Both the position numbers and the translations under genes were made by a program. A stretch of DNA of 64,000 nt. Source: Bacillus sp. EB01 (GTDB lineage: Bacteria > Bacillota > Bacilli > Bacillales > Cytobacillaceae). The notes under the pieces are model-generated. The model made no database searches, was not told where the DNA came from, and worked only from the letters and a program-made list of their open reading frames with translations. The first letter of the stretch is position 1, and every line of letters starts with the position of its first letter. The stretch spans positions 1,131,490 through 1,195,489 of the forward strand of contig NZ_HG964497.1 of NCBI RefSeq assembly GCF_000613125.1, written 5' to 3'. Of this stretch, positions 27,544 to 36,080 are shown piece after piece.

Positions 27544-28292
27544 TCTGTCACAACCTTTATTTCAGTTTTGTTGCTGTAGTGCCTTTCCAGCTCATGATCA
27601 AGAGCGTTTGTAATAATGGATGCTTCGTGTAATTCTGCAACCCTGGCAAAGGCAATTTCCGTAAACTTTGTACTGTCAGCGAGTACAAACACTTCGCGTG
27701 ACATATTCAAAGCTTTTTGCTTTATCATTGCTTCCTCCTGGTCAGGAGTAGTATAGCCATACTGGTGATGGATACCATTTACTCCCAGGAAGCATTTATC
27801 AAAACGATATTGGTCAAGGCTTTCAACCGCTCCCCGGCCTATAATCGCATTTGTCTTTTGTTTTACATAACCGCCAATTATATAGGTTTCAATGCCTTTT
27901 TCCATTAAGGGCTGTATATGCATTAGTCCATTCGTTACAACAACAATGTCCTTTTCAGGAAAAAAAGGAATCATTTCACGTATTGTTGAACCAGCATCCA
28001 GATAGATACAGTCACCTGGTTCTGCAAGTCCAGCACCATATTTAGCAATTTGGATTTTTTCGTGAAGGTTTTTGGATGATTTTTCAGCCATGCTTGGTTC
28101 CTGAAGCTTCCCTCGCAGCCGTTCGGCACCGCCATGAACCCTTTTTAGGAACTTTTCCTGTTCGAGCTGGGTCAAATCGCGCCGGATGGTTGATTCCGAG
28201 GCTCCTGTAATATCACATATTTCTTGGATTTTCACATGAGGCTTTTCCTTAATCAGCCGCAAAATAATCTGATGCCGTTCTGGAGTTAACAT
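27540..28292 (-). CDS. fruR: DeoR-family repressor of the fructose operon
   Basis: About 250 residues with a DeoR-type winged helix at the N terminus (MLTPERHQIILRLIKEKPHVKIQEICDITGASESTIRRDL, about 1-40) and a DeoRC sugar-phosphate sensing domain (IYLDAGSTIREM, VVTNGL, GVNGIHHQYGYTTPDQEEAMIK). The inducer in this subfamily is usually fructose 1-phosphate. The ATG at 28292 has GAGGTG seven bases upstream. The longer N terminus is not expected. It is the promoter-proximal gene and would control itself, fruK and fruA. Confidence 0.93.
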   Translation of the reverse strand: MLTPERHQIILRLIKEKPHVKIQEICDITGASESTIRRDLTQLEQEKFLKRVHGGAERLRGKLQEPSMAEKSSKNLHEKIQIAKYGAGLAEPGDCIYLDAGSTIREMIPFFPEKDIVVVTNGLMHIQPLMEKGIETYIIGGYVKQKTNAIIGRGAVESLDQYRFDKCFLGVNGIHHQYGYTTPDQEEAMIKQKALNMSREVFVLADSTKFTEIAFARVAELHEASIITNALDHELERHYSNKTEIKVVTE

Positions 28293-28322
28293 CATCTTCC
28301 ACCTCTTCCTTAGTACAGTTTC

Positions 28323-28384
28323 ATTATAATGAAACCGATTGCAGATTTCAATCATTTTCTTTCAAAAACAATCAAACCCAATCA
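28323..28384 (-). promoter_or_regulatory. Sigma-A promoter and likely FruR operators of fruRKA
   Basis: On the minus strand TTGAAA (28351-28346) and TATAAT (28328-28323) are 17 bases apart. Three direct copies of TGATTG lie at 28349-28354, 28369-28374 and 28379-28384, with starts 20 and 10 bases apart. The first overlaps the -35. An inverted copy is at 28401-28406. Confidence 0.7.
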
Positions 28385-28513
28385 TAAAATTGAAACTTCG
28401 TGATTGCTTTTGACGCCTTTTTATTTGCTGATCTGTAATTCCACTACTTATCAAAAAGGAAGAATCAATCTGTAAGGCCGGAAATTTCTACTCGAAAAAA
28501 CTTTATAAAAGGA

Positions 28514-28554
28514 AAAAGCAGAGCAAAATTCCACTACGAATTTGCCCTGCTTTT
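28514..28554 (-). terminator. Terminator of the extracellular endonuclease gene
   Basis: AAAAGCAGGGCAAATT and AATTTTGCTCTGCTTTT pair on the minus strand with one mismatch and one bulge, 56 bases after the stop codon. Confidence 0.7.
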
Positions 28555-28609
28555 GTAGGATTTATAATATTTTTGGCAATGGTTCCGAAACGAAGTTTTC
28601 TTACTTATG

Positions 28610-29779
28610 TTATTGCCAAATTAACGAAACCCATTCAGGATGATCAATGAATGGATTGCGATTATGCTGATACTGAGCGTAGATGATGTCATTCCGTTTT
28701 CGTTCAAACGCATCAACAGGGTCTTCCAAGTGCCACTGCAGTAATACTGATTGCTTTCCATGATATGGAGCAGTACCATTGTTAACCAAGTTATTTAGCT
28801 CAAGATCGAGTTCCCCGCTGTCTCCCTCATACCGGACCGCCATGTAGAACAACATTCTTGCTACATCGCCTTTAACACTATCCCTAGGCTCCCACGAGTC
28901 GGAATCAGTGTAATTACCCAGCGCCTCTGTATGTTGTGTGCCTCCATTATCAAAATCCTTATTTCCACGTGAACTATTGACACTAACATCTGTAGGCCGA
29001 AGGTGATGGAGATCAGTACCCGCGCCCATCGTTGTGCCGAAGTCGCCATGCGATTTAGCCCAAACATGCTCGCGATTCCAATCGTTCACATCTCCTCCAT
29101 TCGTAAATTTGCCCTGGGAACGCCCTGTGTAAAGAAGAATCACATTATTTGTATTATTCGGATCTTCATCGGTTTTTCTAAGAGCATCCCAGACCCCATC
29201 ATAGGAGATTTTAGTATGATCATCAATGATGTTATGTAAAGCTGTTTTCAAAGCTTCCCCCGTTTTCCCCGCCGCAGAATCATAATAACCTGCAGGAGAT
29301 GTTGGAGGTTCGCTTGGCTCGGTAGGTGTCGTGCTTCCCTGAAGCTCGAATGCAGTCGCATCTTTCAGGCCGGGATGTGAAAAATAAGCAGTAAGAGTAC
29401 CAGTTACTTTTATACTTTTGCCCAAAAGTGATGGATTGGAATATAAGCCGTAAGAAGAACGGTAAGATGTCGGGATTTGCACATACACCATTTTCGCGGT
29501 ATTACTTTCAGAAGGGCTGTCAGCTAAAGCAAGTGCATAATCATTGGGAAAATTACTTTTGACTACTGTATTGGTCGCGGTTGGCTGGCCGACAATATAG
29601 CCCTGGACGGTTTTAACAGTACCTGATTGATTGCTGATCGCCTGTGAAACTGAAAATGGCGATGACCAAGTCCCGGTTCCGGTGGCTGCTTTTGTAATTG
29701 AAACATGCAGCGGCTCGATTAGCACAAGGGCAATGAGCAGCCAGATCAGCGTTAAGGTGAATTTTAGATTTCTTTTCAT
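28610..29779 (-). CDS. Secreted endonuclease I family nuclease with N-terminal DUF6359 domain
   Basis: 389 residues. A signal peptide (about 1-32) is followed by an OB-like DUF6359 domain (about 35-150, GTWSSPFSVSQAISNQSG...VKTVQGYIVGQPTA) seen in Gram-positive secreted nucleases. The C-terminal endonuclease I domain (about 165-389) has NREHVWAKSHGDFG and DLHHLRPTDVSVNSSRGNKDF, the His-containing metal site. It probably degrades extracellular DNA or RNA for nutrients, as B. subtilis Bsn does. AGGAGGAAATAC precedes the ATG. It stands alone with its own terminator. Confidence 0.88.
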   Translation of the reverse strand: MKRNLKFTLTLIWLLIALVLIEPLHVSITKAATGTGTWSSPFSVSQAISNQSGTVKTVQGYIVGQPTATNTVVKSNFPNDYALALADSPSESNTAKMVYVQIPTSYRSSYGLYSNPSLLGKSIKVTGTLTAYFSHPGLKDATAFELQGSTTPTEPSEPPTSPAGYYDSAAGKTGEALKTALHNIIDDHTKISYDGVWDALRKTDEDPNNTNNVILLYTGRSQGKFTNGGDVNDWNREHVWAKSHGDFGTTMGAGTDLHHLRPTDVSVNSSRGNKDFDNGGTQHTEALGNYTDSDSWEPRDSVKGDVARMLFYMAVRYEGDSGELDLELNNLVNNGTAPYHGKQSVLLQWHLEDPVDAFERKRNDIIYAQYQHNRNPFIDHPEWVSLIWQ

Positions 29780-29910
29780 GTATTTCCTCCTGGGTTATTT
29801 TTGGGTTAAACAGCAATCTGCTATTTAACCCAGTAAATAGTACCCTATGGACAATACAGTTAATACAAAATAATCGCTAATGGAGGTTGGGAAAACTACC
29901 TTAAATAAAT

Positions 29911-29944
29911 AAAAAACCACCCGCGAGTTAGTACGGCGGGCGGT
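29911..29944 (-). terminator. Terminator of the DUF2188 gene
   Basis: ACCGCCCGC and GCGGGTGGT pair on the minus strand, followed by TTTTTT. Confidence 0.8.
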
Positions 29945-29954
29945 AAAATTGAGA

Positions 29955-30233
29955 TTACTTCTTATCTTGATAATTATGCTGTTCTTCAATGCGGCCTTCA
30001 TCGTTATGAATATAGGCCATTGTGCCGGCTTCCTCAGCCATCCGTTTTGCTTCCTCAACAGCCTCTGACTGAGAACTTGTTGTCAGTTCAGGTTCATCTT
30101 TGCCTTCCATTTTAATGGCCCATCCTTCATCATCATGAGGTACCACATGGAATCGAGCCTCGTCTGTACCAGCGCGATCCTTAAAGTATTGCTTTTGTTC
30201 ATCTGTTTTGATACGGCCATGGTTGTCGTTCAT
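29955..30233 (-). CDS. DUF2188 domain protein
   Basis: 92 hydrophilic residues. The DUF2188 core is ARFHVVPHDDEGWAIKMEG...SQSEAVEEAKRMAEEAGTMAYIHNDEGRIEEQ, a short alpha-beta domain found in many soil bacteria. No function is known. AAGGAGGAATAGCAC gives a strong ribosome binding site. Single gene with its own terminator. Confidence 0.85.
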   Translation of the reverse strand: MNDNHGRIKTDEQKQYFKDRAGTDEARFHVVPHDDEGWAIKMEGKDEPELTTSSQSEAVEEAKRMAEEAGTMAYIHNDEGRIEEQHNYQDKK

Positions 30234-30325
30234 GTGCTATTCCTCCTTCTTTAAAGCTTATTGAACGTTTACCCAATTCCAACAACGCTAAAAACAGGAA
30301 GATTCTTCTTGAGCGTTTAAGTGCA

Positions 30326-31387
30326 TTAATACTCCCGCAGTGAAAACTCTTTGACAGGCAATTTAATGTGGTTGTCCGCAAATAGCTTCGAGATAGAATG
30401 TCTAAGGTCGCTCTCGACCCTTTCTTTAATTTCGAAATTAAGAACAGGAAGCTCGATAATAAACTCCATTGCATTGTCCTTAAATTCGATAAAGCGAATT
30501 TCAACAGGCGGCTTTTCAAGAATTCCATCTGTTTCTTCTTTAATTATGGTTACTGCTTCCTCAAGCAGCCGATGGACCAATCTCGAATCTGTACCATAAA
30601 GAACATTGGTACGAACCTGAGCTATCATTTCGGCGCCTGTTCGATTTTTTATAATTTGTTCAATGAAATACTGATTGGGTACGATTAGTGTTCCTTCTTT
30701 CGCTGTCCGAACCAGCGTTGAACGAAGGCGAATCTTTTCTACCCTTCCTACCTTCCCATCAACCTGTATAACCTCTCCGACCTCTATAGGCCTTTCAAAC
30801 AGGATAATGATACCAGATACAAAGTTCCCTGCCACGTTCCTCATCCCAAAACCAATTCCGATTCCAAGAACACCCAACACTGCTCCAAAGGCAGTCAGGT
30901 CAAGGCCGACACTCGTAAAACTAACGGCAAGAGCTGCAAACATTACCGAGTAGTAAACGATTTGATTGATTGTGAACCCTAGGCCTTTATCGACTCCATA
31001 ATGCTCATACACATTCGAAAGGACATATTTCGTAAAGAGTTTTACAAGGCGGTGTGCCAATGACACAATCATGAACGCAACAATAATCAGAAATGGGGTC
31101 ACGTCCACTCCGCCCTGAGAATATAAAGCCTTGAACAGCCACTTCGTCTCAGAGAAATAAAAGAGGAACAATAAAATTATTCCATAAAAGGTAAACCAGT
31201 TAATCAAAGAAACCGCCGACGCAAAAAAAGGCTTTTCATGGCTGCTTCGTTTTTTAGCATAACTTGAAGCAATCTTCCTTAAGACCCAGTTCAATATTAA
31301 AATCAACAAAGAAAAGGCGATGTATGTAACTACACGCCCGGCACTAAACTCATTGAAAAATGATAACGTTTTCTCCAAGATGATCAC
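30326..31387 (-). CDS. Small-conductance mechanosensitive channel (MscS family)
   Basis: 353 residues. Three to four membrane segments fill the N-terminal 180 residues. The pore-lining and beta-domain region follows: GAVLGVLGIGIGFGMRNVAGNFVSGIIILFERPIEVGEVI, then the Lsm-like part GKVGRVEKIRLRSTLVRTAKEGTLIVPNQYF. These are the MscS signature elements. It should open under membrane tension to release solutes on osmotic downshock. The GTG start has AAGGAT upstream. It is not closely linked to an obvious operon partner. Confidence 0.9.
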   Translation of the reverse strand: MIILEKTLSFFNEFSAGRVVTYIAFSLLILILNWVLRKIASSYAKKRSSHEKPFFASAVSLINWFTFYGIILLFLFYFSETKWLFKALYSQGGVDVTPFLIIVAFMIVSLAHRLVKLFTKYVLSNVYEHYGVDKGLGFTINQIVYYSVMFAALAVSFTSVGLDLTAFGAVLGVLGIGIGFGMRNVAGNFVSGIIILFERPIEVGEVIQVDGKVGRVEKIRLRSTLVRTAKEGTLIVPNQYFIEQIIKNRTGAEMIAQVRTNVLYGTDSRLVHRLLEEAVTIIKEETDGILEKPPVEIRFIEFKDNAMEFIIELPVLNFEIKERVESDLRHSISKLFADNHIKLPVKEFSLREY

Positions 31388-31448
31388 CCATAATCCTTAA
31401 TACAGGACTATACCTGAGAAATCATCATGGTAAACATAGCTTTGTTTT

Positions 31449-32255
31449 TTATGCCCCCTGGCAATTGGGACAGATAAAAGACTTTTTCGAGGAAACCTTA
31501 ATTTTGATAATAGTAGTTCCGCACCTTTTGCAAGGCTGATTCTCCCTTTCAAAAACGAGGAAGTGGTGATTGTACTGGCCTGTTTTCGTGTCACCTGGAA
31601 AGAGCGGGTCATCCATATAACCGCCAATTTCCAATGCGCTCATCAAAACAGGTTTCATTGCAGAAAAAAGCGCGGAAAGTTGTAATTCAGTTAAGCCCGC
31701 AGCTTTTGCTGCCGTGCTTAAGCCCGCTGTAAAACAAATTTCATCTGAATAACAGTTTCCTATTCCGGCGATGATGCTTTGATCCACCAAAATCGATTTC
31801 AATGTTCCTTTCTTCTTTCCTACCCTTTCCTTGAACTCATCATAACCCAGAGTCAATGGCTCAGGACCATAGCCTGCCAGTTTCTCCTGTAGTTCTCCTG
31901 AATTCAAAAGATGGAAGTATCCAAGCCGCAAGCCGATAAAATTCAGGTTCAAATCCCCGAATGAAAGGATGACCTGTTTTGTCCTGTCGGGGCTTTCTTC
32001 TTCCTTTCCAAGAAACATCCAGCCCCCCAGCATTAAATGAAGCAGCAGGCTTTTGCCTGAGTCGAGTTCAAAGATCAGATGCTTTGCCCTTCTTTTTACG
32101 GCAACAATCTTTCTGTTTTTCACTTCATAGATAAACTCCTGCACAGGAATATTGATAGACTTTTCCCTGTTTATCTCAACCTCTGTTATGGTTTTCCCCT
32201 TTAAATTCGTCCCAAGGATGTTCTTGTAGCGTTCCATTTCCGGGAGTTCAGGCAT
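31449..32255 (-). CDS. Fpg/Nei-family DNA glycosylase (formamidopyrimidine-DNA glycosylase-like)
   Basis: 268 residues beginning MPELPEMERY. The Pro-Glu after Met is the catalytic N terminus of the Fpg/Nei family, and the C-terminal zinc finger is present (CKRCGTTIIKI...FICPNC). The helix-two-turn-helix region LKSILVDQSIIAGIGNCYSDEICF is clear. It should remove oxidised bases and nick the DNA backbone. The start at 32255 is fixed by AAGGAGA and by the family rule that Pro2 is the nucleophile. The sequence deviates from the PELPEVETVRR opening of MutM, so it is probably a second, divergent family member rather than mutM itself. Confidence 0.88.
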   Translation of the reverse strand: MPELPEMERYKNILGTNLKGKTITEVEINREKSINIPVQEFIYEVKNRKIVAVKRRAKHLIFELDSGKSLLLHLMLGGWMFLGKEEESPDRTKQVILSFGDLNLNFIGLRLGYFHLLNSGELQEKLAGYGPEPLTLGYDEFKERVGKKKGTLKSILVDQSIIAGIGNCYSDEICFTAGLSTAAKAAGLTELQLSALFSAMKPVLMSALEIGGYMDDPLFPGDTKTGQYNHHFLVFERENQPCKRCGTTIIKIKVSSKKSFICPNCQGA

Positions 32256-32385
32256 ATACATTCTCCTTAAACAAAAGCTCAAGCGCCTTCGGGACATGCA
32301 AACGGCGCCTTCCTCTGCAATGATTATTTACATGTGCATACTTTAATGTCCCTTTAATGATCAGTGCATCGGCCGCCTATCCCAA

Positions 32386-32586
32386 TTAATGGGGCTTCAT
32401 GACTACCTTAATACAATCTTCGGTTTTCGTATCAAAGATTTCATAGCCGCGTTTAGCATCTGAGAGTGGAATAACATGTGTAAATATATTACTCGGGTCT
32501 ATTTTCCCTTTAGAAACCAGATCATATAATTTGGTTCGAACTATGAAAATGCGTTTCGAACGTTTCATGAAGAGCAAGACTTTCAT
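32386..32586 (-). pseudogene. C-terminal remnant of a zinc-type alcohol dehydrogenase
   Basis: The last 50 residues (KLYDLVSKGKIDPSNIFTHVIPLSDAKRGYEIFDTKTEDCIKVVMKPH) are the C terminus of medium-chain zinc-dependent dehydrogenases. The catalytic and NAD-binding domains are missing, and the upstream 15 residues do not fit the family. It is probably the tail of a deleted gene, next to a second decayed gene at 32722-33194. Confidence 0.75.
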
Positions 32587-32721
32587 GCTTCATTCAAACA
32601 ACCTCTCTACATACATACAAACTTAATTTCTCATATGCTCAAAGGATTATGCATGGAAAGAAGTTGAATAAATGCAAAAAAAGACGCATTATAAATGCGA
32701 ATTAGTATGGGAGTGAATGCT

Positions 32722-33194
32722 ATGACAAAAACATCTCGGAATTCATGAAGCACTTGAATTACACGAATATCGTCCTTTTAATAATGTCTGTTTAACAAAA
32801 TTGGCCTTGATGAGCAAGCTCGCTATTGACGAAGAACTAAAAGCAATCCTTGAAGCAGATCGGGAAACTGGGGTACGCCATATTCAAACTCTCCAGGATT
32901 TTTTTATTGACAAGAGGAATGGGTGGTATGACAGACCAGGTCATTGCCATGGACTTTCTGATAACCCCAAATTCGGGCATCAGAAACCTTGCCGCAGTGA
33001 TAACGGAAACCGGCACGCCAGAAGTTCGTGCAGCCCTAAAGCAACAGCTCCATGATGCCATTCAGACACATACCGCAATAAGTGAGTTCATGACAGCTAA
33101 AGGGTATTACTATCCTGCGGATTTAAGCAAACAATACCAGTTGGACTTGAGCACTTCGGATACTGCGCTAACTCTGGGACAGAAAATGCAATAA
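32722..33194 (+). pseudogene. Spore coat protein (CotF-like) broken by two frameshifts
   Basis: A good ribosome binding site (GGGAGTGA) precedes ATG ACA AAA ACA, but the frame hits TGA after eight codons. Shifting frame gives GIHEALELHEYRPFNNVCLTKLALMSKLAIDEELKAIL...HIQTLQDF. A second shift near the T7 tract at 32899-32905 is needed for LLTRGMGGMTDQVIAMDFLITPNSGIRNLAAVITETGTPEVRAAL. Together these make one CotF-domain spore coat protein of about 155 residues. The two indels make it a pseudogene unless they are sequencing errors. The early TGA is not selenocysteine, because the homology resumes in another frame. Confidence 0.8.
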
Positions 33195-33206
33195 AAAAAT
33201 AAAAAC

Positions 33207-33230
33207 GGAGGCTGCGTTTATGCAGCCTCC
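33207..33230 (-). terminator. Terminator of the PAP2 gene
   Basis: GGAGGCTGC pairs with GCAGCCTCC. On the minus strand it is followed by GTTTTTATTTTTTT. Confidence 0.85.
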
Positions 33231-33239
33231 AGGAGATTG

Positions 33240-33884
33240 TTATTTATTTTTAACAAAAATAGCTTTCTTTTCTTCGACACGCACCTGATAGAATTCAAAT
33301 AGAATGCCATATAAGAAAGTAACCAGAAACATAGAGCCAATCATATCCGGAATTACATGCTGTTTAACAAACAAGGTGGATATAATAATAAGCGAGCCAA
33401 GTATATGAATGAACAGGATTGTAACTGGATGCTTCTCCTTAATATGAAGCGAACCAAGCATTATCGCAAATGTTGTCAGGACATGGATACTTGGGAAGCA
33501 ATTGAACGGCTGATCATTTAAATAAATCAGCTTTACCAGATCGATGAGTATGCCATCCCCTTGCAATTGCGGCCTGGGGACGGTTGTTTGGAAAAAGAAA
33601 TAGATTGCAAAGCAAATAAGTTCCCCAACAACTATAAGAATTATAGTCTTTAAGTATACCCTCGTATCTTTAAAACAAAAGTATACGAGATACAGAAATA
33701 CATAGGCGTACCAAAGAATATAGGGGATGATGAATATAGGCAAAAATGGTATATACCCGTCTAGTGCGGTTGATATTTGCACCGCATCGGTTGGATGAGT
33801 ATTTAGAAACTGATAAATTAGACCTAATACAGGTATGACGAGCAAAAATAGCAAATATGGAGTTTTTTTCAACACTGTATTCAT
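33240..33884 (-). CDS. PAP2-superfamily membrane phosphatase
   Basis: About 214 residues with six hydrophobic segments. The PAP2 motifs are present in order: an Arg-Pro pair after a membrane segment (FFFQTTVPRPQ), the PSIHV motif in NCFPSIHVLTTFA with the catalytic His, and the third motif around STLFVKQHVIPDMIGS. Such enzymes remove phosphate from lipid phosphates such as phosphatidate or undecaprenyl diphosphate. The exact lipid is unknown. The start at 33884 (MNTVLKK) is a choice. A GTG at 33908 is possible but sits in the ribosome binding site region. Confidence 0.82.
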   Translation of the reverse strand: MNTVLKKTPYLLFLLVIPVLGLIYQFLNTHPTDAVQISTALDGYIPFLPIFIIPYILWYAYVFLYLVYFCFKDTRVYLKTIILIVVGELICFAIYFFFQTTVPRPQLQGDGILIDLVKLIYLNDQPFNCFPSIHVLTTFAIMLGSLHIKEKHPVTILFIHILGSLIIISTLFVKQHVIPDMIGSMFLVTFLYGILFEFYQVRVEEKKAIFVKNK

Positions 33885-34084
33885 AAAAATTCTGCCTGCT
33901 CCCTCCACTTTTGATATTAATGCTTGTTTACCCTATTTTTATATGAACAGAACCAAAGTTAGTATAACATATATTATCCACAATTGTTGTAATTTTCCAC
34001 TTTTTTATGAATTTTTTCCTGAAAATTTTAGTTCATCTGCCCATATCAAAGTATGCTGTGTGATGGCTATTTGTTCTAATTAAA

Positions 34085-34116
34085 AACAGCACCCTGTTTA
34101 ACAGGATGCTGTTTTC
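34085..34116 (-). terminator. Terminator of the acidic hypothetical gene
   Basis: AACAGCA and TGCTGTT pair, with an inner CCTGTT/AACAGG stem. Located just after the stop at 34129 on the minus strand. Confidence 0.75.
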
Positions 34117-34128
34117 TCCAAAAATTCT

Positions 34129-34524
34129 TTAAGCGTCGAGTGAGCCGCCATCTTCAACAATGTGGTAGAGGAGATGGGCAAGATGGTGAATTGGCCCGTA
34201 TTCCTCTTCTTCCTCGTTCGTTTCTTCATTAAATTCCAGGTCATTCAAATATAAAGCCATGAACTCATAAAAATCCTTCATTGCAAAGGAATAACAGGCT
34301 GTTGGCTCCTCACTGTCCTCCTCATATTGGAGCAACAGGTGTGAAACAACACCATCAGCATCTTCCGCATCAAAAAACACAAAAAATCCAATGTTGGTAT
34401 CAAGTTCAAACAAATGCCGTGTACCGCCTTCGGTAGCTTTATTATAGTCCTCTTCATTGAGTTTCTGGATTTGCATAGCATCGACTTTATCTTCCTGATG
34501 GAAACTGACTACGAATGATTGCAT
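34129..34524 (-). CDS. Acidic cytosolic hypothetical protein
   Basis: 131 very acidic residues, with a run of glutamates near 108-114 (NEETNEEEEEYG). Predicted mixed alpha-beta, with no signal peptide or membrane segment. The part HLFELDTNIGFFVFFDAEDADGVVSHLLLQYEEDSEEPTACYSFAMKDFYEFM looks like a compact domain. I do not recognise the family. GGAGG precedes the ATG, and it has its own terminator. Confidence 0.65.
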   Translation of the reverse strand: MQSFVVSFHQEDKVDAMQIQKLNEEDYNKATEGGTRHLFELDTNIGFFVFFDAEDADGVVSHLLLQYEEDSEEPTACYSFAMKDFYEFMALYLNDLEFNEETNEEEEEYGPIHHLAHLLYHIVEDGGSLDA

Positions 34525-34625
34525 CTATAAATCCTCCTTTATTTTCTCGTCCATACCAAAATCAATATACCCTTTGAAGCAGGAAAATATCCGTTCTTTA
34601 TTTCCTCCCCCTCATTAAGTATCGG

Positions 34626-35870
34626 TTAAATGGCTGTTTTTGAAGCGCCTCCGTGCAAAAGCTCCCTTTTCATATGAACTTTGACAGCAAACATAACTGG
34701 AACTCCCAGTAAAGAAATCCCTGCCAGAATACCAAAAACAGGCAATGGATCACTGAAGCCGAACCAACTGAGCAGAAAGCCTCCAAGTGAAGGTCCGGCT
34801 ATGTTTCCTATCTGGGTAAAACCCATTGCGCCAAAATATGTACCCCTTAAGTCTGGTTTTGCAATCGAATCTAGGAAGGCATCAGTCATTGAAAACATTA
34901 GGACTTCCCCAATGGTAAAAAGGAAAATTACTGCTCCCCATAATGGAACAGAATCGGCAAATGCAAAAAGCAATACAGAAATACTTGAAATTAGGTTTCC
35001 TGCCATTATCGAAAGGATGGGCGGATATCTTTTTATAAACGCCAATAACGGGTACTGAATGGTAATGACCGTCACCGCATTCAATATGAGCAGGCCGGAA
35101 AACAAGGCCGCACCTTTATCCCCGCCAAGTGAACCAGATAGAAATTGCGGGAGTGTAGAATTGAACTGAGCATAGGCCAGAACAGCAAGTATATTGCCAA
35201 TCAATGCAAGCAATAGAATCCTGTCATTAATCGCAATCCGAGCCGCATCTGCGAACCGTACTGGTTTCTGGTTGGCCGTCCCCTTGAGGTTAGCTCCGCT
35301 ATAGCCTGTTTTCTTGTAGGTTACTATCAGCGATATTCCATAGAGAACATAAACGCCTGCCGCAATGAAAAAAGCAGATGTACTTTCGGATGAACCGAAA
35401 TAAAAACCTAAAAGCGGTCCGAAAATAACCCCGACATTTATAGCAGTATAGCGCAAATTGAAAATTGCCAGGCGGTTCTTTGGTTCAGTAAGGTCAGCCA
35501 GCAGCGCCCGTGAAGCTGGTTCAAATATTGATTTGCAAAAACCATTTAATGCATTTGCTGCAAAAAAGCCCGAAACAGTCTCGGCCATTCCAAAAAGGAC
35601 GAATACTCCAGCCCATAGAAAAATTGAAACAAACAAAACGACCTTTCTGCCTAACCGATCGGACAAATAACCGCCTGCAAAGCTTGTGCATATCCCGACT
35701 AGCGAGCTTACAGCAATGATTAATCCGGTCTGCCCGGGAGAAACATTCTTTACCTGGGTCAGGTAAATCGCAAGGAACGGAATGCTCATGGATGTTGCCA
35801 TCCGGCCGAACATGGTCCCTATAAGTATATTTATTACGAGCGGGTGCAAATTCCTGAAGGCTGACAGCAT
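34626..35870 (-). CDS. MFS transporter (multidrug-exporter type)
   Basis: 414 residues and 12 membrane segments. Motif A is GGYLSDRLGRKVVLF (about residue 60-74). The central loop (about 190-215) is hydrophilic. It is probably a proton-driven exporter, substrate unknown. The start at 35870 (MLSAFRNL) has GGAGG seven bases upstream. Earlier in-frame codons would run through that site. Single gene, divergent from degV. Confidence 0.85.
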   Translation of the reverse strand: MLSAFRNLHPLVINILIGTMFGRMATSMSIPFLAIYLTQVKNVSPGQTGLIIAVSSLVGICTSFAGGYLSDRLGRKVVLFVSIFLWAGVFVLFGMAETVSGFFAANALNGFCKSIFEPASRALLADLTEPKNRLAIFNLRYTAINVGVIFGPLLGFYFGSSESTSAFFIAAGVYVLYGISLIVTYKKTGYSGANLKGTANQKPVRFADAARIAINDRILLLALIGNILAVLAYAQFNSTLPQFLSGSLGGDKGAALFSGLLILNAVTVITIQYPLLAFIKRYPPILSIMAGNLISSISVLLFAFADSVPLWGAVIFLFTIGEVLMFSMTDAFLDSIAKPDLRGTYFGAMGFTQIGNIAGPSLGGFLLSWFGFSDPLPVFGILAGISLLGVPVMFAVKVHMKRELLHGGASKTAI

Positions 35871-36080
35871 CCATATTCCTCCCATCATTCTTTTTTTCAG
35901 GAACTTCAATTGCTAGCTTATTTTACCTTTTTACATACATATCAGCAATGAAATGTTTAAGTTGCCTGGCATTTAGGAAAAATAAAGATAGAATAGTAAG
36001 TTATATATCTTATGACCTATATAAATGGTAAAATAGCAGAAAAGCTTACCAAAATAACCCCGCAAAGGAACATTTAGAAT

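Noticed and set aside
32722..32748. TGA eight codons into the CotF-like gene considered as another selenocysteine codon
   Set aside because: Homology resumes in a different frame after the TGA and a second frameshift follows, so it is a pseudogene (or sequencing error), not a Sec site.
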